Part shown: one piece after another, positions 26,571 to 35,756 of the stretch
Position numbering within the stretch: the stretch's first letter is position 1
Layout: each line of letters begins with the position of its first letter
Source: Promethearchaeota archaeon Loki_b31
GTDB taxonomy: Archaea; Asgardarchaeota; Lokiarchaeia; Sigyniarchaeales; SOKP01
DNA: 48,432 bases
Direction: 5' to 3'
NCBI GenBank assembly: GCA_005222975.1
Contig: NJBI01000023.1
Span: 1 to 48,432, forward strand
The notes under the pieces: generated by a model
Databases searched by the model: none
Told to the model about the DNA's origin: nothing
What the model saw: only the letters and a program-made list of their open reading frames with translations
Position numbers and translations under genes: made by a program

Positions 26571-26755
26571 TCAAATTCCGTTAAGTGTGTTAACCATTTG
26601 TTTTTTTTTTAGTTGATAAGGTATTTTTATTAGATATTTATATCTAAATTATGTTCCAAAAAGGATTATTCATTAATAGTTATAAAATTTTTCTGTTAAA
26701 GATTTAGTTATACAATAATTTTTATAGTCTCATTTTTATCACATTTATAGTAAAA

Positions 26756-27637
26756 ATGCTGAGAAAAACGATTCTTTTTGACTTAAATCATAACGAGATG
26801 CTCGATATTGATTTTTCAGATTTTTCAGATTTTTCAAAACTTCTTCAAAATCTAAATCTCAAGATTAATAAAAACGAGAATAAAGATTTAACGAAAAAAA
26901 TTTTGGAAAATGTTGATGTTTTAGTTCTGGGTAATCCTATTGACGATTACTTTTCAAACATCGAAATCAAGGACATTGTTAATTTTGTTAGAACTGGAGG
27001 GAATTTAATTCTTGTAAGTGAATATGGAGCCGATTATCTTCAAAAAACTAATTTGAATGATATAGCTCCTAATTTTGGTATCCTATTTGAGAAGAATCTT
27101 ATAAAAGAACAAAATTCCAATAATCATAATCGTTCAAGTATATTACATATTCAAAACTTTCCTAAAAATAATATAATTAATGGATTAAGAGAAGTGGTAA
27201 TAGGTGGAACTTGTTCCCTCTTCTTAAATAAAGGTGCAAAACCACTTTTACAAACAGATCATAATAATTTCTGGTCAGAAATTTTTAATAGCTCTTCTGA
27301 AGAATGGATAAAGGATAAAGAACAACAACATACAATAGCCGCTTATTCTAAATTTGGGCAAGGTAAGGTAGTTGCTTTTGGCGATATCGATATTTTTTGC
27401 AGTGATGATAATATAGGTATTAATACTCTTGATAATCAGAAGTTCTTACATAGTATTTTTACCTGGTTGATTGATCCTGTAAAAAGGTCAGATGTAATGT
27501 CTTTCATCTTAGATCAAATTGGGCAAGTTCAAAACAGCGTCAAAGAAATCCATAAAACAATGAATAATGTAATTGAAACAATGAGTATTTTGGAAAAAAG
27601 GCTACGTCATTTAGAAGAGAATCAAAATAGCCATTAA
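26756..27637 (+). CDS. GIFT-domain (IFT52-like, DUF4350-like) protein with C-terminal coiled coil
   Basis: 293 aa. Residues about 3-245 look like the GIFT domain that opens eukaryotic IFT52: ILFDLNHNEMLD, VDVLVLGNPIDDYFSN, DIVNFVRTGGNLILVSEYGA (family TGG-x-hydrophobic-LGEGG), the IAAYSKFGQGKVVAFGDIDI strand, and a closing FLHSIFTWL. The same fold occurs in DUF4350 and related bacterial proteins. The last 45 residues are a coiled coil (SVKEIHKTMNNVIETMSILE). A 9-bp unit repeated three times gives DFSDFSDFS at residues 20-28. Role unknown; IFT52 is a scaffold of intraflagellar transport, so this may be an ancestral non-ciliary relative. Confidence is moderate because the resemblance is remembered, not computed. 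Confidence 0.55.
   Translation: MLRKTILFDLNHNEMLDIDFSDFSDFSKLLQNLNLKINKNENKDLTKKILENVDVLVLGNPIDDYFSNIEIKDIVNFVRTGGNLILVSEYGADYLQKTNLNDIAPNFGILFEKNLIKEQNSNNHNRSSILHIQNFPKNNIINGLREVVIGGTCSLFLNKGAKPLLQTDHNNFWSEIFNSSSEEWIKDKEQQHTIAAYSKFGQGKVVAFGDIDIFCSDDNIGINTLDNQKFLHSIFTWLIDPVKRSDVMSFILDQIGQVQNSVKEIHKTMNNVIETMSILEKRLRHLEENQNSH
26810..26836 (+). repeat. Three tandem copies of GATTTTTCA
   Basis: The 9-bp unit GATTTTTCA occurs three times in direct succession inside the coding start of the GIFT-domain gene, encoding DFSDFSDFS without breaking the frame. Confidence 0.85.
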
Positions 27638-27770
27638 TTCCATCAAAAAGAACATTTGATTTAAAACCTTAATTTTTTCACTTTATAATTTTAGAGATAT
27701 TAAAGTAATTTTTAATTACATTACAAGTTTTATTTAAATTAATAAATTAAAAATCTATGAGACCAGAAAA

Positions 27771-29216
27771 ATGCCTTTAAAAACCCCAGAACAGTATTTA
27801 GAAAGCATAAAACGACCTGTAAATTTGTATATTTTTGGTGAAAAAGTCAAGGAATTTTGGAATCATCCTATTATAAGGCCCTCAATCAATACGGTTATGA
27901 AGATTTACGAATTAGCTCAGATGGAAGAGTATAAAGATCTTATGACCGCCACATCACATTTAACAGGTGAAACTATTAACAGGTTTACACACATTCACCA
28001 ATCTGTTGACGATTTAATTAAAAAGGTAAAAATGCAGAGGTTATTGGGTCAACAAACAGCGTGTTGTTTCCAAAGGTGCGTAGGTTTTGACACCGCTAAC
28101 GCTTTATATAGCGTAACCTATGAAATGGACAAAAAAAATGGAACTGATTATCATAACCGCTTCAAAAAGTATTGGACTGAAGTGCAATCTCAAGATTTGA
28201 TGGTGGGTGGTGCCATGACTGATACTAAAGGAGATAGAAGCAAAAGACCTAAAGACCAACCTGATCCAGACGCTTTTCTACATATTGTCGAGGAAATTGA
28301 TGATGGAATAATTGTTCGCGGTGCAAAAATCCACCAAACGGGATATTTAAACTCACATAGAGCAATTATTATGCCTACTCTTTCTTTACGACCCGGTGAA
28401 GAACAGTACGCTGTAAGTTTTGGTGTTAATACGAATGAAAAGGGAATAACACTAGTATATGGAAGGCAGTCGTGTGATACTAGAAAAATGGAACCCGGTA
28501 AATTAGACATTGGAAACTTCAAGTATGGCGGCCAGGAAATATTTGTAATATTTGATAATGTGTTTATACCAAATGATCAAATATTTATGAAGGGAGAAAT
28601 AGAGTTTGCAGGTAAATTAGTTAATAGGTTTGCTGGTTTCCATCGGCAGTCTTATGGTGGATGTAAAGTTGGTGTAGGCGATGTACTCATCGGTGCGTCA
28701 TCGTTGATTACTGAATACAATGGAACCGAAAAGTCGTCTCATATACGAGATAAAATTGTGGAAATGGTCCATTTAAACGAAACACTATATAGTTGTGGTA
28801 TTGCTTGCAGTTCGTTAGGTTTCCAACGGGAAGCAGGAAACTTTGAAATGGATATGCTTTTGGCAAATGTATGCAAATTAAATGTTACTCGTTTTCCATA
28901 CGAAATAGGGCGGCTTGCTGAAGATTTAGCTGGGGGGCTAATCTGTACAATGCCCTCTGAAGCGGACTTTAAGTCGGAGGAAATTGGGAGTTTAATTAAG
29001 AAATATCTTAATACATGTGAAGAAACATGCGTTGAGGATAGATATAAAGTTCTAAGATTTATTGAAAATCTAACAATGGGCGTGGCTTCTGTTAGCTATC
29101 GGACGGAATCAATGCACGGAGCAGGAAGTCCACAAGCGCAAAGGATTATGATATCAAGACAAGCTGATTTGGAAAATAAAAAAGAGTTAATCAAAGATAT
29201 TTTGGATATTAAATGA
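27771..29216 (+). CDS. abfD: 4-Hydroxybutyryl-CoA dehydratase / vinylacetyl-CoA delta-isomerase
   Basis: 481 aa. Belongs to the flavin and [4Fe-4S]-containing 4-hydroxybutyryl-CoA dehydratase family. The four cluster ligands are present: Cys99 and Cys103 (CCFQRC), His291 and Cys298 (HRQSYGGC), the same spacing as Cys99, Cys103, His292 and Cys299 of the Clostridium enzyme. The acyl-CoA dehydrogenase-like HpaB fold supplies the FAD site. The enzyme converts 4-hydroxybutyryl-CoA to crotonyl-CoA. It is used in aminobutyrate fermentation and in archaeal 4-hydroxybutyrate cycles; thiolase and SDR genes elsewhere in the window fit crotonyl- to acetyl-CoA chemistry. It stands alone, upstream of tldD. 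Other family members (hydroxyphenylacetate monooxygenases) lack the ligands. Confidence 0.93.
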   Translation: MPLKTPEQYLESIKRPVNLYIFGEKVKEFWNHPIIRPSINTVMKIYELAQMEEYKDLMTATSHLTGETINRFTHIHQSVDDLIKKVKMQRLLGQQTACCFQRCVGFDTANALYSVTYEMDKKNGTDYHNRFKKYWTEVQSQDLMVGGAMTDTKGDRSKRPKDQPDPDAFLHIVEEIDDGIIVRGAKIHQTGYLNSHRAIIMPTLSLRPGEEQYAVSFGVNTNEKGITLVYGRQSCDTRKMEPGKLDIGNFKYGGQEIFVIFDNVFIPNDQIFMKGEIEFAGKLVNRFAGFHRQSYGGCKVGVGDVLIGASSLITEYNGTEKSSHIRDKIVEMVHLNETLYSCGIACSSLGFQREAGNFEMDMLLANVCKLNVTRFPYEIGRLAEDLAGGLICTMPSEADFKSEEIGSLIKKYLNTCEETCVEDRYKVLRFIENLTMGVASVSYRTESMHGAGSPQAQRIMISRQADLENKKELIKDILDIK

Positions 29217-29334
29217 GATAACTTTAATGGAATATAACATCTAAACCTATATATTGTTAGACATATTATTTTACTATAATTTTTTATAAAATTAACTTAG
29301 TTCTAACTTAAATTTTAAAACTTTGGTGAAATAT

Positions 29335-30717
29335 GTGAGTGACAAATCTTACGAAGAAATTTTTTCTGAATTTGAAGAAATTACGAACCACTATAATCGT
29401 AGTGATCAATATTTTGACATCTTGTACGATTCGGTTTCGTCTACAACCATAGTAAAAACTCCCTCCTCTGAAAACTTTTCAGTTAATACTAAAAAATCGG
29501 GTATAGTTGCTCGTACATTTTCAGGAATATGGAAAGAAGTAGCAATTGAAGAGAGTTCTGATATTGGCGTTATTAAAAATAAGATCCCAAAATTGACCAA
29601 AAAGGGAGATGCAATAGCTGAATTCGAAGGTTGGGAATTAAACAAAGAGATTAAGCCTAAAATCGATCCTTCGAACATACCTATAGAGGATAAAATCAAG
29701 AAAGTAAGGGAAATTTATGGTTATATCAAGAATTATGACGAGAGAATTATTAATGTTCAAGTAAAGTACTTGGAACTCTTAATTGAGCGAATTTTCGTCA
29801 ATAATGAAGGATGTAAATTGAGACAAGTAATTCCGCGCATGCGAATTATGGTTGTACCTATTGCTAAAGAAGGATCTGTTGTTGATTATGATTATTCGGT
29901 TATTACTGGAGAGATTGGGTATGAAATTTTTGATTTATTTGATCATGAATTATTAGAAAAAACGGTTAAAAACTCTCTTGAAATGTTGAAAGCTGAATTA
30001 CCCCCAGCAGGAAGACGAACAATTATTTTAGACCCCCCAATGGCGGGATTGATTGCTCATGAAAGCTTTGGACATGGTTTGGAAGCAGATCAAATATTAA
30101 GAGATCGAAGCTATTTAAAACAACACTTAAATAAGCAAGTTGCTTCCGATATCTGCTCGATCTACGACACACCATCGTTAAAGAAAAAATTAGGTTCTTA
30201 CTTTTTTGATGACGAAGGAATAGAAGCAGGTAACAATGTTTTAGTAGAAAATGGTATATTGAAAAATTTCATATATGACAGGAGATCTGCCTCAGATTTG
30301 AGCGCCATCCCTCAAGGAAATGGAAGACGAGAAAGTTTCGCCCATCCTATCAATGTTAGAATGTCAAATACTTATTTCGGTCTTGGTGATTATGATCTGA
30401 ATGAAATGATCTCAGAAACCAACGAAGGAATAATGTTGGTTCATGGGTTTTTTGGAATGGAAGACCCTCTAGGCGGAGGCATGCAATGTACATCAAAAAA
30501 AGCGTATCTAATTGAAAATGGGGAAAAAACAAAAATTTTGAAGGCTACAGCTCTAAGCGGAGATGTTCTTGAATTATTAAAGAATATCGATGCTGTAAGT
30601 AAGGACCCTACGAAACTTGATGGCGGGACATGTGGAAAAGGTAGTGAAGATTTCGTTCCCGTTACTTCTGGTGGTAGTTATATTAGAGTTAAAAACGCAT
30701 TGGTGAGTCCGGGGTGA
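29335..30717 (+). CDS. tldD: TldD-like metalloprotease subunit
   Basis: About 460 aa. TldD proteins carry an HExxxH zinc motif; here it is HESFGHGLEAD (His246, Glu247, His251 counted from an alternative upstream TTG at 29323). TldD acts with TldE as a heterodimer that trims unfolded peptides, as shown for microcin B17 maturation. The C-terminal part has the Gly-rich GGTCGKGSEDFVPVTSGG. I favour the GTG at 29335 because GGTGA sits six bases before it. The TldE partner follows immediately; the stop of this gene overlaps the GTGAG ahead of tldE. Confidence 0.88.
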   Translation: MSDKSYEEIFSEFEEITNHYNRSDQYFDILYDSVSSTTIVKTPSSENFSVNTKKSGIVARTFSGIWKEVAIEESSDIGVIKNKIPKLTKKGDAIAEFEGWELNKEIKPKIDPSNIPIEDKIKKVREIYGYIKNYDERIINVQVKYLELLIERIFVNNEGCKLRQVIPRMRIMVVPIAKEGSVVDYDYSVITGEIGYEIFDLFDHELLEKTVKNSLEMLKAELPPAGRRTIILDPPMAGLIAHESFGHGLEADQILRDRSYLKQHLNKQVASDICSIYDTPSLKKKLGSYFFDDEGIEAGNNVLVENGILKNFIYDRRSASDLSAIPQGNGRRESFAHPINVRMSNTYFGLGDYDLNEMISETNEGIMLVHGFFGMEDPLGGGMQCTSKKAYLIENGEKTKILKATALSGDVLELLKNIDAVSKDPTKLDGGTCGKGSEDFVPVTSGGSYIRVKNALVSPG

Positions 30718-30725
30718 GAGAAAAA

Positions 30726-32054
30726 ATGTCAAACGAAAGATTGGATTTAATTGAAAAAGGATTGAACTCAAAGAACATCGAAGAATACGAGATATATCTT
30801 GTGGAGAAGAATATTTACGAGACTATTTTCTTGAAAAATCAAGCAGATAATGAACGAGAAATAAGAGACTTTGAATATTTTATACGGATTCTTTCTCAAA
30901 AAAAAGATAAAACTGGTATAGGTGTAATTAAGGGAAATTCTCTGGATAAAGGACAAATTGATAAAAATATCGATATTTGTGCTATTTTATCAAAATTTAA
31001 TTCAAGTACCAAGTATTTTTTTCCTGGAAAGACACAGATATCAGATCTGAATACAGCAGATAAAAAAATCTTAGACGATCCCATAGCAATTAAGAAAGAT
31101 TTAGCAGAGGAGTTAATATCAGAGGCGTCCCAGCAAAAAGATGTAAAGACTACTTTTGGACGCTTTAGAATTCATAGCTATCATAGCTTCTTGAGAAATA
31201 GCAATGCCTTAAATTTAAATTCTAAGAAAACCTTCTTCTTTGTTGAATTTGCGTTAAAGGCACAAGAAAATGGGGAGTTATCTGAGTTTTGGGAAGTTGG
31301 ATATTATAAAGAGAAAGAACATTTAAAATTTAACGAAAGAGTGAACAATTGGGCAAGAAGAGCAAAAGATATATTAAGAGCAGAAGAACCTAAACCAGCC
31401 AATGACGCTATTGTAATATTTTCACCATCCGTCTTAAGAGCGGCAATTAATCCCGTGATTGGATTCCATGCGCTCGCTTTAGCTCATTTTGAAAAAGTTT
31501 CTCGCTATAATATTGGAGACAAAGTTGCAAGCGATAACATCACATTAATCGACGATGGGTTGTTAGATGGAGGTCTTAGTTCGAATTCATGGGATTCAGA
31601 AGGAAACCCTCAACAGGAAACAGAAGTCTTAAAGAACGGGGTTTTTCGAAACAGGTTGTACAATCAGAAATATGCAATTTTAGACAATGTGCAATCAACA
31701 GGAAATGCCAAAAGAGCAGAAAATGGCACGGTAGTTAATGGCAACAGTAATTTAAAAATATTACCGGGAGATATTTCCTTAGAGGAGATGATTTCAAATG
31801 TTAAGGAGGGGTATTACATCGAACAGTTTTCTTGGCTACATCCGGACAATATATCAGGTAATTTTGGAGCGGAAATTAGAAATGGATATTACATTAAAAG
31901 CGGCGAGTTTCAAAACCCAATTAAACTAGGAAATGTTAGTGGCAACGTACTTGAAATGGTAAAAAATTGCTTATATATATCTAAAGAGCGAGAGTTTTCC
32001 GAAAATGTTCTCTTCCCATATATGGCGTTTAATAATTTGAATGTTTCTTCTTAA
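30726..32054 (+). CDS. tldE: TldE/PmbA-like subunit without the metal motif
   Basis: About 442 aa. Same fold as TldD but without HExxxH, as expected of the non-catalytic partner TldE/PmbA: NPVIGFHALALAHFEKVSRY marks the corresponding region with His and Glu replaced. GDKVASDNITLIDDGLLDGG and RNRLYNQKYAILDNV are family core strands, and the C-terminus has GNFGAEIRNGYYIKSGEF. The ATG at 30726 follows GTGAG by eight nucleotides, so it is preferred to the overlapping GTG at 30714. It forms an operon with tldD and together they probably make the peptidase. Confidence 0.87.
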   Translation: MSNERLDLIEKGLNSKNIEEYEIYLVEKNIYETIFLKNQADNEREIRDFEYFIRILSQKKDKTGIGVIKGNSLDKGQIDKNIDICAILSKFNSSTKYFFPGKTQISDLNTADKKILDDPIAIKKDLAEELISEASQQKDVKTTFGRFRIHSYHSFLRNSNALNLNSKKTFFFVEFALKAQENGELSEFWEVGYYKEKEHLKFNERVNNWARRAKDILRAEEPKPANDAIVIFSPSVLRAAINPVIGFHALALAHFEKVSRYNIGDKVASDNITLIDDGLLDGGLSSNSWDSEGNPQQETEVLKNGVFRNRLYNQKYAILDNVQSTGNAKRAENGTVVNGNSNLKILPGDISLEEMISNVKEGYYIEQFSWLHPDNISGNFGAEIRNGYYIKSGEFQNPIKLGNVSGNVLEMVKNCLYISKEREFSENVLFPYMAFNNLNVSS

Positions 32055-32098
32055 TTCTTCTTAAAAACAAAAAAATAAAATTTTTATTATTACTTTTT

Positions 32099-33001
32099 TT
32101 ATAATCCCAGCACTTTAGCAGCATTTATTCCAAGAATTTTGTCTTTATCTTCTTCAGTAAAGTCTGTTAATCCCATTAGTTTGAGAGGAGGAGGTATTTT
32201 TAATTTTCTAATCCCTTTTACCCAATCCTTAAGAGATAAGAATGAAACAAAAAGAGGCCAATCTGAACCGAAAAGTATCTTATCAATACCACATGCTGAT
32301 TTCGCTTGAAAAAGAGTTTGAATAAAGGCGGCAGGAACCCTTTTTAAGACAGGCTCCCAAGCAGAGATGTCAAGATAAACGTTAAAATTCTTGCTAGCAA
32401 TCGATATAGCTTGATTTGTAAAAGGGTCTCCCATATGAGCCATAATTATTTTCATATCGGGAAAATCTATAGCAACTTTATCAACATAAATTGGTTGGCA
32501 ATATTTTATGTATGTACCTGGTGGTCCTGACCCTGTATGCATCAGAACAGGAATCTCCAATTCTTGTACGCGCTTATAAAAGGAGTAAAAATTTAGATCA
32601 TCTGGATAAAATCCAGTTAGCGGCCAAAGTTTTAGACCTTTCAATCCCAATTCTTCTATGCACCTTTTAAGTTCTTGAATAGCTTCTTTACCTCTTCTAG
32701 GATCAATTCCAGCAAATCCTATAAATTTATCGGGATATTCATTAACGATATTTGCAACATAATCATTGTAATCTTTATAAGTTAAATTAGCTGTAAAAGC
32801 AATATGGCCATCTAATGCTAGTAAAACCGTTTTATCAATTCCTGCTTCTTCCATCTCTCTAATCAATCTTTCTATTGATCCATCATATAATGTTGAAGGA
32901 TCTGATAAACCCATTTGCTTAGCTCCATCATCAATTAACTTCTTAAAACCTCCACTTATGATGGATTTATCCCAAATATGGCAGTGTGCATCTATAATCA
33001 A
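32099..33001 (-). CDS. Amidohydrolase_2-family metal-dependent hydrolase
   Basis: 300 aa TIM-barrel hydrolase. Strand 1 carries the metal motif DAHCHIWD, then GLKLWPLTGF, VLMHTGSGPP, IIMAHMGDP and ILFGSDWPL mark further strands with the usual His and Asp metal ligands. The family includes decarboxylases of aromatic acids (ACMSD-like) and hydrolases; a carboxylate decarboxylation or C-N cleavage cannot be distinguished. It stands alone and is convergent with tldE. The substrate is unknown. Confidence 0.8.
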   Translation of the reverse strand: MIIDAHCHIWDKSIISGGFKKLIDDGAKQMGLSDPSTLYDGSIERLIREMEEAGIDKTVLLALDGHIAFTANLTYKDYNDYVANIVNEYPDKFIGFAGIDPRRGKEAIQELKRCIEELGLKGLKLWPLTGFYPDDLNFYSFYKRVQELEIPVLMHTGSGPPGTYIKYCQPIYVDKVAIDFPDMKIIMAHMGDPFTNQAISIASKNFNVYLDISAWEPVLKRVPAAFIQTLFQAKSACGIDKILFGSDWPLFVSFLSLKDWVKGIRKLKIPPPLKLMGLTDFTEEDKDKILGINAAKVLGL

Positions 33002-33136
33002 TTTATTTTCCCTATTTACTATTTATTATATTTATAGATAAAATCTTTTTTTAAATATATCTTTTTTTTTATAATGAATTATTTATCTTGTCGCAAAAAG
33101 TATAAAGAGTAAAACCTTTTCCTATAAATCCAGCTT

Positions 33137-34864
33137 TTATTTATTTATATGTATAAAATTAAACCATCTTAGTTCTTCGACCTCAGGATCATCAAACTGA
33201 CGATATTCAATTTCATCTCCGAGTGTTTTGACAAGTTTTCTAGCATCGTTCAAATATTTAGTAAATTCTACATTTCGATCAATCAATTCCTCGTCAAAAC
33301 AATTTCTTAAATTTGTTTTGAGCACTGATTTAATGTCTGGTTTGTTGTATAAGAGAGTATCTTTGAAATTGAGATGTGTCCATACTCCCGAATTAATGTT
33401 AAAAGAATATTCTCTAAGAAATAGATATCCATAATCTGCGACAAATTCAATCGCCTGACAGATAAATTTAAACTCTATATCGGAAAATAAATAATGGAAA
33501 TTAACACGGCACCATCCTGGACTAATTCCGAGTTTACCTTGTTGACCAATTTTTCGGAACTTTTGAGATTGTTCTTCGTCAATGTTGAGCAATGAGTGTC
33601 CATATGGTCCAGCACACATGCAGCCAGCACGACTTTGAATTCCAAACAAATCATTGAGCAGTTTAGTGATGAATTTTGGATGTAAATACTTATCTCCCCG
33701 TTTGATCATAAAAGACACAATAGAGATGCGATTTTCTGGGTCGATTGGACCAAGAATTTTGATTTTTGAATGTTTAGATAATCGCTCCAAAGCTCGGGTT
33801 GTATACTCTAATTCTTTCGATTCAATATTATCAATTCCAATAGCATCCTTTAGATCAATAACTAATGCGGCTTTAATTGTTTGCAAGACTCCGGGAGTAC
33901 CCGATTTTTCTCTAGATTCAATATCTTTTAAATAATCCACTGTGGTTGAACTAACAAAATCAACAGTTCCACCTCCGGCAGAGGTTGGAGAGAGCTCAAG
34001 ATTGTAAACTCGTTCGTTAAAGACTAAGATTCCTGACGATCCTGGACCTCCCACGAATTTGTGAGGCGATATAAAAATTGCATCAAAAAAAGTATCAGAA
34101 TCATTATTCATATTAATTTTTACATAGGGAGCACTAGCGGCGAAATCAAAACAAACTAAACCACCATATTTATGCATTATACGAGCAATTTCATAAACTG
34201 GAGATTTTAAGCCAGTAACATTCGATGCTGCTGAAAAAGACCCGATTTTTAACCTTTTTTTATACTTTGCATCTGAAACTTGACTTTCTAAATCCTTTAA
34301 GTCAATATAACCATCGGAAGTAAGTTGAATGGTTACAACTTCCGCAATAGCTTCTCGCCACATTATATCGTTAGAATGGTGTTCATAAGGACCTATAAAA
34401 ACAACAGGTTTCAATCGATCTATTTCTAGTTCAAGTTTCTTTCTCAAATTTTGATCTATAACATTTTCCTCAGATGAATTGTCTAATATTGATCGAACAA
34501 GATTTCTCGTTGCTGGAGGTAGACGTATACCTATAATTTCCTGGAATTTGGATATCGCTCCCGTTTCACCTGTACCCGTGGCTATAATTCTGCAATTTTT
34601 CTCTGCATTAAAAGCTTTTTTTATTATAGTTGCCGCTTGATGTAAGATTTCCGTCATATGACGACCAGTTACATCGTCCTCTGTGTGAGTATTGGCATAT
34701 TCCCGTTGAATTTTGATTAAAAATTGTTCAATAAATTTAAGAGATCTACCAGATGCAGTATAATCAGCATATGTGAGTAAATGCATTCCATAAGGAGTCT
34801 GGAAAATAAAATTCTGTCCTATAATAGCATTTCTTACTTCTTCAAGGGTTAAAAATGGTTTCAT
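33137..34864 (-). CDS. Class V aminotransferase / cysteine desulfurase-like protein
   Basis: 575 aa, longer than typical cysteine desulfurases (about 400 aa). PLP-binding Lys269 sits in SPHKFVGGPGSSG, Asp240 in CFDFAASAP, and GTGETGAIS and GPYEHHSN are the cofactor and substrate loops. IQSRAGCMCAGPYGHSLL, after about residue 410, carries Cys residues in the position of the SufS/CsdA persulfide cysteine, so sulfur or selenium chemistry is plausible. The last 120 residues are an extension I do not recognise (ending EIEYRQFDDPEVEELRWFNF). It lies upstream, on the same strand, of the amidohydrolase gene, with an AT-rich gap. Confidence 0.72.
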   Translation of the reverse strand: MKPFLTLEEVRNAIIGQNFIFQTPYGMHLLTYADYTASGRSLKFIEQFLIKIQREYANTHTEDDVTGRHMTEILHQAATIIKKAFNAEKNCRIIATGTGETGAISKFQEIIGIRLPPATRNLVRSILDNSSEENVIDQNLRKKLELEIDRLKPVVFIGPYEHHSNDIMWREAIAEVVTIQLTSDGYIDLKDLESQVSDAKYKKRLKIGSFSAASNVTGLKSPVYEIARIMHKYGGLVCFDFAASAPYVKINMNNDSDTFFDAIFISPHKFVGGPGSSGILVFNERVYNLELSPTSAGGGTVDFVSSTTVDYLKDIESREKSGTPGVLQTIKAALVIDLKDAIGIDNIESKELEYTTRALERLSKHSKIKILGPIDPENRISIVSFMIKRGDKYLHPKFITKLLNDLFGIQSRAGCMCAGPYGHSLLNIDEEQSQKFRKIGQQGKLGISPGWCRVNFHYLFSDIEFKFICQAIEFVADYGYLFLREYSFNINSGVWTHLNFKDTLLYNKPDIKSVLKTNLRNCFDEELIDRNVEFTKYLNDARKLVKTLGDEIEYRQFDDPEVEELRWFNFIHINK

Positions 34865-35040
34865 TATTTCACCTTTAAATTTAACGAGAAAGTTTAAGCA
34901 TATCCTTAATTTAATTTAACCTAATTAATGATAAAAAAGTTTTTAATTAGGAATTCGTAAATTATTTTTAAGTTTTAATTACCTTTCCGTCAGGGAGAGA
35001 AACTCCAGATGATATAATTCCTTCTATTGTCAATGATCTA

Positions 35041-35670
35041 TTAAAAAAATTTTCTGGATTTGCCTTGTAGATTAAAGTCTGCTATTGCACCACTTCTATT
35101 TGTAAATTCCCAATTCTTTCCAAAATCGTTGTATTTCCAAGAGTGAGTGTTACAAATCTTAATATCAGAAAACATCATACTAAATAAAGAGTTTTCTATA
35201 CGTTGCGGATTCTTTCCATCCCCTCCTGGTGCCAACGAGAGATTCATTTCTCCATAGGGCATCTTAATTTTATAAGTATTGCCTTCTTGCTCTAAAGTTA
35301 TATCGACATATTTAATTCCCAAAACCTTTCTCACTAATAAGCCACCAGGAATATTATTAACAAAAAAAGGTTCTAAATACTTTCTTTGTTCTTCAGATGC
35401 ATCTTTACTAATGTATATTCCTCCTTCTCCACCTTTCGCCACTAAATCGGCAGCCCTTGGAGAAAATAAATCAACTACATTAATGGCTAATACTCCCCCG
35501 ACATCAACATCTTGAAATTTACCTTCAATAATCTGAAACAATTGTAATGATTTACAAGGAGATTCCATGTTTCTACCGAAATACATCGAACAATGTCCTT
35601 CTGCAGCACACGCTTCGTACCATACTCCTTTTATACTCCAATCTATCCTTTCTTTAGTTTGTTTAGACAT
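35041..35670 (-). CDS. DUF1326-family protein
   Basis: 209 aa. Pattern of DUF1326: WSIKGVWYEACAAEGHCSMY at the N-terminus with two Cys, GGVLAINVVDLFSPRAADLV in the middle, and GIYISKDASEEQRKYLEPFF. Members are soluble proteins of unknown function, often with two conserved cysteines near the start. No pathway is suggested by the neighbours, which are a DUF362 protein upstream and a class V aminotransferase downstream on the same strand. Length agrees with the family. Confidence 0.8.
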   Translation of the reverse strand: MSKQTKERIDWSIKGVWYEACAAEGHCSMYFGRNMESPCKSLQLFQIIEGKFQDVDVGGVLAINVVDLFSPRAADLVAKGGEGGIYISKDASEEQRKYLEPFFVNNIPGGLLVRKVLGIKYVDITLEQEGNTYKIKMPYGEMNLSLAPGGDGKNPQRIENSLFSMMFSDIKICNTHSWKYNDFGKNWEFTNRSGAIADFNLQGKSRKFF

Positions 35671-35756
35671 ATATTTTCACCCATTTGTTATCTGTATTAA
35701 ATTTAAGATAATTCTATTAAGGATTAAAGTATAGAATGCTTTTTTTAAAAATAAAA

